NCBI GenBank assembly: GCA_900543295.1
Contig: UQQY01000052.1
Coordinates: 1 to 12,061 of the forward strand
Reading direction: 5' to 3'
Length of the DNA: 12,061 nt
DNA from: an uncultured Oscillospiraceae bacterium
GTDB taxonomy: Bacteria; Bacillota; Clostridia; Oscillospirales; Ruminococcaceae
Each line of letters starts with the position of its first letter. Position 1 is the stretch's first letter. A program made the translations under genes and the position numbers. Below, piece after piece: positions 6,780 to 12,061 of the stretch. The notes under the pieces are model-generated. The model searched no databases and was not told the DNA's origin. It was given only the letters and a program-made list of their open reading frames with translations.

Positions 6780-7768
6780 ATGATGCGGTTAAATCCGATT
6801 TTCAGAGATCATGTGGTCTTTCAGGCGGGCAAGCCGGTTCGGGTTTTCGGCACAGGAAGCGGTGAAGTGCGCGTCTCTTTTCTGGGCGAGGAAAAGACGA
6901 TTTATGCGGATGGGAAAGAGTGGCTTGTTGAGCTGAAGCCGCAGTCGTACGGCGGCCCGTTTTCTATGGAGCTTTCGCTGGACGGACATGAGATTACGCT
7001 GAACGATATTATGATTGGCGAGGTTCTGCTCTGCGCGGGTCAGTCGAACATGCAGTTTACCATGGCGGAGGAGGCGACGCCTTCTTCGTCGTATGAAAGC
7101 GACCTTTTTCTCCGGACGTATACCGTAGATCGCCCCGAGGCGAACAAGCCTCTTACGCCGGAGGACGGCTGGGTTTGCTGCGACGCTGAATCTGTCGGAA
7201 AATGGTCGGCTCTTGGTTATCTGACCGGACGGAAGCTTCGGGAAAAAGGCGTTCCGGCCGTTGGGATTGTGCTCTGCGCGCAGGGCGCTTCTGTAATTCA
7301 AAGCTGGATGGATACCGACAGCCTGAAGGCGCCGGAATTCCAAATCGCACAGGAGAAGCTATGTGAAGACCACATGGTGTATAGTCAGTGGAATGCACCG
7401 TCCTTTCTGTATGAGACAATGTTTAAGACTGTGACGCCGTTTTCCTTTGGCAATGCGGTCTGGTATCAGGGGGAAAGCAACGATTCACCTGCCGAAGGCG
7501 CCGTATATGTTTCGCTGCTTGGCGCCATGATCCAAAGCTGGCGCAGGGAGGACCGCGACGAGGCGCTGCCGTTTGTTATCGTACAGATCGCGGATTCACG
7601 CCGGGATGGTTTGCTGTGCAGAAAGCACAGGAAGAAGCGTCTGCGGTTATTCCGCATGTCCGCACGGTAAAAAGCGCGGACGTATGCGAAAAAGAGATGA
7701 TCCATCCCGTTACGAAGGGACCTTTGGCTTCCAGAATCGCAGACGCGGTCTGGCTGTATCAAAAATAG
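6780..7768 (+). pseudogene. Sialate O-acetylesterase-like (SGNH) esterase, frameshifted near its 3' end
   Basis: The frame from the ATG at 6780, behind GGGGAGG, gives 296 residues ending at 7670. Residues 87-91 are GQSNM with the nucleophile Ser89, and WYQGESN (about 229-235) is the second hallmark of the sialate O-acetylesterase family, which removes acetyl groups from sugars. After FVIVQIADS the frame degenerates into Arg/Lys-rich residues. The -1 frame instead continues as PGWFAVQKAQEEASAVIPHV and later SADVCEKEMIHPVTKGPL to a TAG at 7766-7768. That tail holds the family's catalytic Asp and His (D...IHP). The simplest repair is one missing T in GATTCACG (about 7594-7598), restoring QIADFTPGWFAVQKAQ and a protein of about 329 residues. 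There is no signal peptide, so the enzyme would be cytoplasmic. As written, the product lacks its catalytic His. Real decay and a homopolymer read error are both possible. Confidence 0.82.
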
Positions 7769-7773
7769 GACAA

Positions 7774-7789
7774 TTTAGAGCGCTCTAAA
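7774..7789. repeat. Perfect 16-bp palindrome just after the esterase
   Basis: TTTAGAGC followed directly by its complement GCTCTAAA, without a loop, five bases after the restored esterase stop. Its last bases are shared with the terminator stem. With no loop it suits a dimeric DNA-binding protein better than an RNA hairpin, but no regulator gene is nearby. Confidence 0.5.
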
Positions 7790-7817
7790 ATATCCGGCGT
7801 AATTGCCGGATATTTTT
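7788..7817 (+). terminator. Intrinsic terminator of the esterase gene
   Basis: AAATATCCGGC (7788-7798) pairs with GCCGGATATTT (7805-7815) around a GTAATT loop, with the 3' arm merging into TTTTTAT. It lies 20 bases after the restored stop at 7768, which supports that stop as the original gene end. Confidence 0.85.
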
Positions 7818-8106
7818 ATGAACATCGGACGATTATGACGAATTGCTTTTGTTAGAGTAGAATTGGAAAACCGAAAAAAGCGGCGGTATGCAGTGAACAA
7901 CGGAAAAAATATGCACAGAAAGTTCCACCGTGTTTCTATATTGGAATTTTTAGGGAAACAAAATCAGATCATGGGTTCGAAAATTACAGCCGCTTTAAGT
8001 CAACGAAGAGCTGTCGGGCGATTAGACAAATTTCAGCCGGCATTCGGGAAAGAGAAATAGAAATGATTGTGCCCGTTTAGGACAACAGGAGGGATAGTGC
8101 TCGGAT
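7818..8106. other. Gene-poor leader region of the efflux pump
   Basis: About 290 bases with no convincing gene. A plus frame of 65 codons (7863-8060) starts with TTG without a ribosome binding site, and its basic product resembles nothing known to me. ATGACG (7835-7840) and TAGAAT (7858-7863), 17 bases apart, are a weak promoter candidate for the pump. The pump's ribosome binding site AGGAGGG (8087-8093) lies a rather long 13 bases from its ATG. The stretch might hold a decayed regulator gene, but I cannot show one. Confidence 0.4.
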
Positions 8107-9501
8107 ATGCGAAGAAAAGTAAAGTTTGATATGCTGCCGGTGATACTCGCTTTGGCCTGGCCGACTATGCTTGAGCAGCTTATGCAGACGGCAGTTCAAT
8201 ACATCGATACGGCAATGGTCGGCTCGCTCGGCACACAGGCTACCGCTGCCGTTGGTGCAACCAGTACGGTCAACTGGCTGATTGGAAGCACAATTTCTGC
8301 TCTGGGGGTGGGATTTTTATCCTATATCTCCCAGTCGATTGGCGCTGGAGAAGCGCAGAAGGCCAGACGGGCGTCCGGGCAGGCGGTGACGACAGTGCTG
8401 GCAGTCGGTCTGCTTTTCACCGTTCTCACTATGGCGCTGAGCAGTAAAATTCCGGTTTGGATGCAGGTGGATGCAGGCATTCAGGACATGGCCGCACGAT
8501 ATTTCTTTATCCTGTATACGCCGATGCTGTTCCGCGCGGCAAGTATGATTTTTGGAACGGTTCTCCGCGCCGTCGGCGATACCAAAACGCCGATGTGGGT
8601 GGGGCTTGAAGTAAATATCATTAATATTATTCTGAACTTCCTTTTGATCTATCCGACGCGGACAGTCTCCCTCTTTGGCATGACCGCAACGATGCCAGGC
8701 GCCGGATGGGGGATCGAAGGCGCCGCTGTTGCCAGCGCGATCGCTTATACATACGGCGGCGTTGCCATCACATATATGTTATGGCGCCATCAGGATATTT
8801 CGCCCCGCGGCCAGCGCCTGCGTCCGGATCCGGCGGTGCTGAAGCCGTGCCTGCGCGTCGCATTTCCGAATATGCTCCAGCGGTTCGCCACCTCCTTGGG
8901 CTATGTGGCGTTTGCATCCATGATTAACGCCCTCGGCGAAACGGCAACGGCAGCCCATACCATCGCCAATACGGTAGAATCCGCCTTTTATATCCCAGGC
9001 TGGGGAATGCAGACGGCGGCGGCAACGCTGGCAGGAAATGCATGGGGCGCGGGAGATGAGAAAAGGCTGAAACGCCTCGCCCGGACGATTCTGCCGCTTG
9101 AAGTCGGGCTGATGATCCTTTCGGGCGGACTGCTCTTCCTCTTCGCTCCGCAGCTTATGCATCTGTTCTCAAGGGACGCACAGGTGATCGCTCTGGGAAT
9201 CACTGTGCTGAGAATGGTGGCAGTATCAGAGCCGTTTTACGGCGTGCCCATTGTGATCGAGGGAATCATGCAGGGAATCGGAAACACGGTTGCGCCGTTT
9301 GTCTATAATGTGCTTGGCATGTGGTGCATGCGGATTGCAGGCACCTTTGTCTGCACACGGCTTTTGGGCGGCGGCCTTATCGCCGCATGGGGCTGTATGA
9401 TCGCGCACAATATGCTGCTTTTCGTCCTGTTCACCGTTCATTATCTCACCGGAAGATGGAAAAAAGGAAAACCGCGAACAGCGGATGGAAACGAATATTA
9501 G
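8107..9501 (+). CDS. MATE-family multidrug/Na+(H+) antiporter efflux pump
   Basis: Integral membrane transporter that exports cationic or other small toxic compounds in exchange for Na+ or H+. The 464 residues are the normal MATE length and contain about 12 hydrophobic segments in two halves. Typical features are the first-helix segment LALAWPTMLEQLMQTAVQYI followed by DTAMVGSLG, then GFLSYISQSIGAGE in the first loop. The second half repeats the layout: RVAFPNMLQRFATSLGYVAF and AAATLAGNAWGAGDEKR, whose GN..GAGD segment matches the QSIGAGE turn of the first half. A positively charged tail ends the protein. The gene stands alone between the terminators at 7788 and 9525 and is convergent with the protease operon. 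The family is certain. The substrate and coupling ion cannot be read from sequence; the protein may also export a metabolite. Confidence 0.95.
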   Translation: MRRKVKFDMLPVILALAWPTMLEQLMQTAVQYIDTAMVGSLGTQATAAVGATSTVNWLIGSTISALGVGFLSYISQSIGAGEAQKARRASGQAVTTVLAVGLLFTVLTMALSSKIPVWMQVDAGIQDMAARYFFILYTPMLFRAASMIFGTVLRAVGDTKTPMWVGLEVNIINIILNFLLIYPTRTVSLFGMTATMPGAGWGIEGAAVASAIAYTYGGVAITYMLWRHQDISPRGQRLRPDPAVLKPCLRVAFPNMLQRFATSLGYVAFASMINALGETATAAHTIANTVESAFYIPGWGMQTAAATLAGNAWGAGDEKRLKRLARTILPLEVGLMILSGGLLFLFAPQLMHLFSRDAQVIALGITVLRMVAVSEPFYGVPIVIEGIMQGIGNTVAPFVYNVLGMWCMRIAGTFVCTRLLGGGLIAAWGCMIAHNMLLFVLFTVHYLTGRWKKGKPRTADGNEY

Positions 9502-9524
9502 GATAAATCTGACGGGTATAACAC

Positions 9525-9571
9525 AAAAAGGCGATGTGATTTTCCTTGCACAGGAGAATACATCGCTTTTT
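9525..9571 (+). terminator. Intrinsic terminator of the efflux pump gene
   Basis: GCGATGT (9531-9537) pairs with ACATCGC (9560-9566) and the stem continues through TTTTCCT/AGGAGAA to a five-base loop. An A run precedes it and CTTTTTATT follows, so it can also work on the opposite strand. It begins 24 bases after the stop. Confidence 0.88.
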
Positions 9572-9686
9572 ATTATGGGTCGTGACCCATAATACGAAGG
9601 TTCTTTTAAGGGTCAAGGCAAGTAATACAAATTCCCTTTATGGGGCGGCAAAGTGGTAAATGCAATAGGCTTGAACAAAAGTAAAA

Positions 9687-9708
9687 GCCAGCGTCTTTAG
9701 GCGCTGGC
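9687..9708 (-). terminator. Terminator-like hairpin downstream of the protease operon
   Basis: On the minus strand GCCAGCG and CGCTGGC enclose an eight-base loop, and TTTTACTTTTG follows. It lies about 70 bases after the last stop of the three-gene operon and is the best candidate for its end. Confidence 0.7.
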
Positions 9709-9735
9709 AGGGAACAGGGGCTATAATCCCTGAGC

Positions 9736-9760
9736 AAACCACCCGTCCAACGAGTGGTTT
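9736..9760. terminator. Hairpin between pump and protease operon
   Basis: AAACCAC and CGT pair with ACG and GTGGTTT around one C/A mismatch and a CCA loop. On the plus strand TGATTTTGTTTC follows. It begins only 16 bases past the stop of the last minus-strand gene, so it may act in both directions, or be an end hairpin of the element proposed here. Confidence 0.5.
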
Positions 9761-9775
9761 TGATTTTGTTTCATC

Positions 9776-10462
9776 TTATCCGGCCGTTTCGGTTATCCCG
9801 TATTTTTCGCGTCCGGCGGCAAGAATTTGCTGAAGCTCGTGCATGGTGGTGTACTCGCCCTCGCCTTGCAGATACTCCGGCAGGAGTTCGGTTTTAATAG
9901 TACCATTTGGCTCCGCACGGAAAATCGAATGTATCGGCGTAAGAATGCCATAGCCGAAAGTATCAAAATATTTGTCATAATACGATTTATCTACTCCGCC
10001 CTCCAGTTTAAAATTCGACATATCACGCCGGTCGTACAAAAGGAGAATAAAGCTGTTTTCCTGTTCTGCCACATCTAATGCGGTCAGTGCGCTTGGAAAG
10101 CTGTGCACATGATATGTTTTTTGGGATTCTATAGGCTTTTCTATTCGGGAATTTGCCAAAATAGCGTCTACTCGAAATGTATAAACGTCCGATGGAAGCG
10201 AATATTCTTCCCAAGGTTCTCTGATATCGTAATGTTCCGGTCCGGAGGTCACTTCTGCACGCACAGCAACAGATAGCTGTTTAAAAAAATCCTGCTCCGA
10301 TACATCGCTCCAATTCGCAGAGACGGCGCCCGGGCTGTCCAGCTTAATTGCCGTAAAGGTTTTTGGACGAATCATGGCAACCGTCATGATAACGGCAAAC
10401 GCCAGTAAAATCGCGGATGGAAACAGGAACTGCGGCCGAATCCATTTTTTTCGTTGTGTCAT
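9776..10462 (-). CDS. Membrane-anchored protein of unknown function, paralog 2
   Basis: From the ATG at 10462 (AAGGGAG upstream) the protein has 228 residues; an earlier in-frame start at 10498 overlaps the preceding gene and has no ribosome binding site. It opens with MTQRKKWIRPQFLFP and one hydrophobic helix (about 11-31), which predicts an N-terminal anchor with the rest outside the cell. It is about half identical to the gene just upstream. Shared blocks are MTQR(K/R)KWIRPQFLFP, GPEHY(D/E)I(R/K)EPWEE, LDVAEQEN, (D/H)DRRD-like, TELLPEYL(Q/R)GEGEYT and ILAAGREKYGI. Third and last gene of the protease operon, 19 bases behind its paralog. I do not recognise the family. A structural or signalling role near the metalloprotease, such as its substrate or inhibitor, is speculation. 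Confidence 0.88.
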   Translation of the reverse strand: MTQRKKWIRPQFLFPSAILLAFAVIMTVAMIRPKTFTAIKLDSPGAVSANWSDVSEQDFFKQLSVAVRAEVTSGPEHYDIREPWEEYSLPSDVYTFRVDAILANSRIEKPIESQKTYHVHSFPSALTALDVAEQENSFILLLYDRRDMSNFKLEGGVDKSYYDKYFDTFGYGILTPIHSIFRAEPNGTIKTELLPEYLQGEGEYTTMHELQQILAAGREKYGITETAG

Positions 10463-10481
10463 AATCGTATTCTCCCTTCTT

Positions 10482-11180
10482 TCATGATTGCGTATCAAAC
10501 TCTTTTATCCCGTATTTTTCGCGTCCGGCGGCAAGAATTGCACTGAGTTCAAGCCACGAAGTATATTCGCCCTCTCCACGCAGATACTCCGGCAGAAGTT
10601 CGGTTTTTACGGCGCCGTTATATTCTCCGGGAATAACCGAAATGTCCGGTGCTAAAATCTCATAACCGAAGGCATCAAAGTATTGTTTATAATAGTATTC
10701 GCTGTATCCTTTATGCGGCACGAAATCCTCTGTATCCCGTCTGTCATGCAGAAAAAGAAGAAAACAGTTTTCCTGCTCTGCAACATCTAGTTCAGCAAGC
10801 GCGTCCGGCAGTCCGTGGATACGGCAGTTCTTTCCAGACTCAAACAGCGGATATTTGCGCGCGTCAGCCAAAAGATCTCCAATAAAAAATTCATAGACAT
10901 CTACAGGATGCGCCTGCTCTTCCCACGGTTCTTTTATTTCATAATGCTCCGGCCCCGCTGTGATTGAAACGCTCAGTGCGACGGATAGTTTTTTATAAAA
11001 AGTCTCTTCATCAATTTCCGGCCAGATGACGGAAGAAGTACTGCCCGCCTCATCCAAACGGACAGCGGTGAACGTCTGTGGCGGACGAAGCACAGACGCG
11101 ATGATTACCGCCGCAAACGTCAGTAAAATCGCCGCCGGAAACAGAAACTGCGGTCGAATCCATTTTCTTCGTTGTGTCAT
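10482..11180 (-). CDS. Membrane-anchored protein of unknown function, paralog 1
   Basis: From the ATG at 11180 (AAAGGAG upstream) the protein has 232 residues. The earlier in-frame start at 11237 would sit inside the protease gene. A basic N-terminus MTQRRKWIRPQFLFP leads into a single membrane helix (about 11-31), followed by an extracellular-type domain without cysteine pairs. Recognisable blocks are SVALSVSITAGPEHYEIKEP, a DVYEF segment, LAELDVAEQENCFLLFLHDR and TELLPEYLRGEGEYTSWLEL. The 3' ends of the two paralogs still share a run of about 35 identical bases, pointing to a tandem duplication. It begins 13 bases after the protease stop, so the genes are cotranscribed. The middle pattern Y-x-F-x(n)-LLAD...DVAEQEN is faintly like the broken lipoprotein at 1221-1866. 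Function is unknown. Confidence 0.88.
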   Translation of the reverse strand: MTQRRKWIRPQFLFPAAILLTFAAVIIASVLRPPQTFTAVRLDEAGSTSSVIWPEIDEETFYKKLSVALSVSITAGPEHYEIKEPWEEQAHPVDVYEFFIGDLLADARKYPLFESGKNCRIHGLPDALAELDVAEQENCFLLFLHDRRDTEDFVPHKGYSEYYYKQYFDAFGYEILAPDISVIPGEYNGAVKTELLPEYLRGEGEYTSWLELSAILAAGREKYGIKEFDTQS

Positions 11181-11193
11181 AGTGGGCTCTCCT

Positions 11194-11925
11194 TTATCCA
11201 CAGAGCGTACAGGACGATCCATTTGTATGCACTTCATAGATAAACGAGGAACAAGTATTGCATCTTTTTCTATGAAACGTTCCGTCTACCCATCCGTATG
11301 TATTATAGGTGGTCGCATCTTGACATGAATGTACATGCGTCATCAGTTTCAAGCCTTTGAGATCAGAGGCTGTCACTTTTGTAGAGGTGGAGGGCGTAGC
11401 TCCGTACATCACCTGAGAAATATTCCAAACTTCTCCAAGTCCATATGCATGCCCAATTTCATGAGCAGCTATGGTTTTTCTTTGATAATTTGTAATCAAA
11501 TCCACTTTGTCTTTGAAGAAAATAATAGTCCAACTTTTCTGATGCAGGCTAAGCGTTCCACTTACCCGCGATTCTGTGACAGCATTTGCATTGGGATATT
11601 TTGTTCCTCCGGTCAGATCAACTCGAAAAATGACATTAGCAGTATCGCTGTTTGTACTCCTTTGTAAGTTGATATTTGTGCCCCAAAGGTTCTTTCCCTC
11701 TGTAAACCGTGTATGATAGCTTTCGCCATAAGCATTTCCATAATAATAGGTCAGAGATTTTGTCCCTGCATGCGTATAAGTACTAGGAGAAGAAAATGTC
11801 CAACCGGTTACGGAATCAGTTTTCCTTCCACTTGCGCAGGCAGAAACTACCGGCGCCGTCATCAGGAATAAAATCATCACCACCATCATACAACAGCTTA
11901 GGCATTTTATAATTGCATTTTTCAT
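11194..11925 (-). CDS. Secreted matrixin-like zinc metalloprotease with C-terminal zinc-ribbon-like tail
   Basis: Predicted exported protease of 243 residues. I chose the ATG at 11925 because AAGGAG ends eight bases upstream; a GTG at 11934 overlaps that site. The N-terminus is a signal sequence with a long hydrophobic run ending VVSAC. Cys30 makes a possible lipobox, although cleavage by signal peptidase I is also possible. The catalytic site is AAHEIGHAYGLGEVWNIS (153-170) followed by QVMYG. It aligns without gaps to the matrixin signature HExGHxxGLxH...MY: His155, Glu156, His159 and the Met-turn Met173. The third zinc ligand position is Glu165 instead of His. The C-terminal 45 residues carry HSC, CNTC (222-225) and CTLCG (239-243), a cysteine pattern like a small zinc ribbon. 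It is the first gene of an operon with the two anchored paralogs. Protease assignment is confident; activity with Glu165 is unproven. Confidence 0.9.
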   Translation of the reverse strand: MKNAIIKCLSCCMMVVMILFLMTAPVVSACASGRKTDSVTGWTFSSPSTYTHAGTKSLTYYYGNAYGESYHTRFTEGKNLWGTNINLQRSTNSDTANVIFRVDLTGGTKYPNANAVTESRVSGTLSLHQKSWTIIFFKDKVDLITNYQRKTIAAHEIGHAYGLGEVWNISQVMYGATPSTSTKVTASDLKGLKLMTHVHSCQDATTYNTYGWVDGTFHRKRCNTCSSFIYEVHTNGSSCTLCG

Positions 11926-11942
11926 CCTATCCACTCCTTAAC

Positions 11943-12014
11943 ATTTTGTCAATAACCGTCAAAGAATTAGTTTACAAATTTATAATACATAATTAAAATT
12001 ATTTTGTCAATAAC
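11943..12014. repeat. 14-bp direct repeat flanking the protease promoter
   Basis: ATTTTGTCAATAAC occurs at 11943-11956 and again at 12001-12014, 58 bases apart. The distal copy contains the -35 box; the proximal copy lies in the leader just before the ribosome binding site. It could be a regulator site, a second promoter box or chance in AT-rich DNA. Confidence 0.4.
11982..12010 (-). promoter_or_regulatory. Promoter of the protease operon
   Basis: On the minus strand a perfect TTGACA (12005-12010), a 17-base spacer and TATTAT (11982-11987, five of six), within strongly AT-rich DNA. It lies about 60 bases upstream of the protease ATG. Confidence 0.7.
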
Positions 12015-12061
12015 TTCTTTATATTTAATAAATATTTTAAAAAGGGATTCAGGCAACAGCC

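Larger units (their letters stand above)
9571..9772 (-). mobile_element. Hairpin cluster resembling an IS200/IS605-type end or non-autonomous element
   Basis: About 200 non-coding bases packed with secondary structure and bounded by a hairpin at each side. At 9571-9594 TATTATGGGTC and GACCCATAATA flank GT. Further on lie GCCAGCG/CGCTGGC (9687-9708), CAGGG/CCCTG (9715-9732) and AAACCAC-C-CGT/ACG-A-GTGGTTT (9736-9760). Read on the minus strand, the order hairpin, hairpin, terminator-like hairpin with TTTTACTTTT resembles the structured ends of IS200/IS605 elements, whose left ends are known to carry a terminator. No transposase (TnpA or TnpB) is present, so this would be a remnant, a palindrome-associated miniature element or a guide-RNA-like end. 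The borders are estimates. The alternative is an ordinary pile-up of terminators between two convergent genes. Confidence 0.35.

Noticed and set aside
7863..8060. 65-codon plus frame ahead of the efflux pump, considered as a MarR-type regulator
   Set aside because: No helix-turn-helix pattern, TTG start without ribosome binding site, very basic composition.
9601..9690. Coding remnant of a TnpB/TnpA transposase inside the hairpin cluster
   Set aside because: Short frames on both strands show no DREHN-like or HUH motif, so no transposase fragment is annotated.

Overview
The window (about 12 kb, roughly 50% GC) looks like chromosomal DNA of a Gram-positive Firmicute, most likely an uncultured gut-type Clostridia. 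The evidence is strong AAGGAGG-type ribosome binding sites, housekeeping-type -35/-10 promoters with 17-base spacers, lipoprotein-type signal peptides, a 4Fe-4S aldo/keto reductase of the anaerobe type, and intrinsic terminators between most units. No rRNA, tRNA or CRISPR array is visible. The assignment to Clostridia is inference; no marker gene fixes the genus.

Left part, all minus strand. Positions 1-848 hold the first 282 residues of a D-alanine--D-alanine ligase, cut by the window edge. After a roughly 300-base gap and a long hairpin comes a small exported lipoprotein gene (1221-1866) that carries a one-base frameshift. An AT-rich stretch without a convincing gene (1867-2323) follows. 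Next is a two-gene operon read right to left: a 3-hydroxyisobutyrate-dehydrogenase-like oxidoreductase (4289-5206) and, overlapping it by 16 bases, an unrecognised 635-residue protein with four DxNxDG-type calcium-binding loops (2397-4304). The operon has a near-consensus promoter (5261-5289) and a strong hairpin at its end (2324-2357).

Middle, plus strand. A divergent promoter region leads to a ferredoxin-tailed aldo/keto reductase (5591-6697). Behind its own extended -10 promoter lies a sialate O-acetylesterase-like gene (6780-7768), also broken by a one-base frameshift that removes its catalytic Asp/His end from the reading frame. A perfect 16-bp palindrome, a terminator and a gene-poor 290-base stretch precede a MATE-family efflux pump (8107-9501). 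The oxidoreductases and the esterase fit carbohydrate or sugar-acid use, but no shared pathway can be proved from the sequence.

Right part, minus strand. The pump converges on a three-gene operon: a secreted matrixin-like zinc metalloprotease (11194-11925) followed by two tandem paralogous membrane-anchored proteins (10482-11180 and 9776-10462). Between pump and operon (9571-9772) is a dense cluster of hairpins that resembles an IS200/IS605-type end or a non-autonomous element. The protease/paralog operon is the best candidate for an undescribed system: the protease has Glu where matrixins have the third zinc-binding His, and the two anchored partners match no family I recognise.

Two frame-disrupted genes in 12 kb is notable. 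It could reflect real gene decay or indel errors in the assembly, and raw reads would decide.
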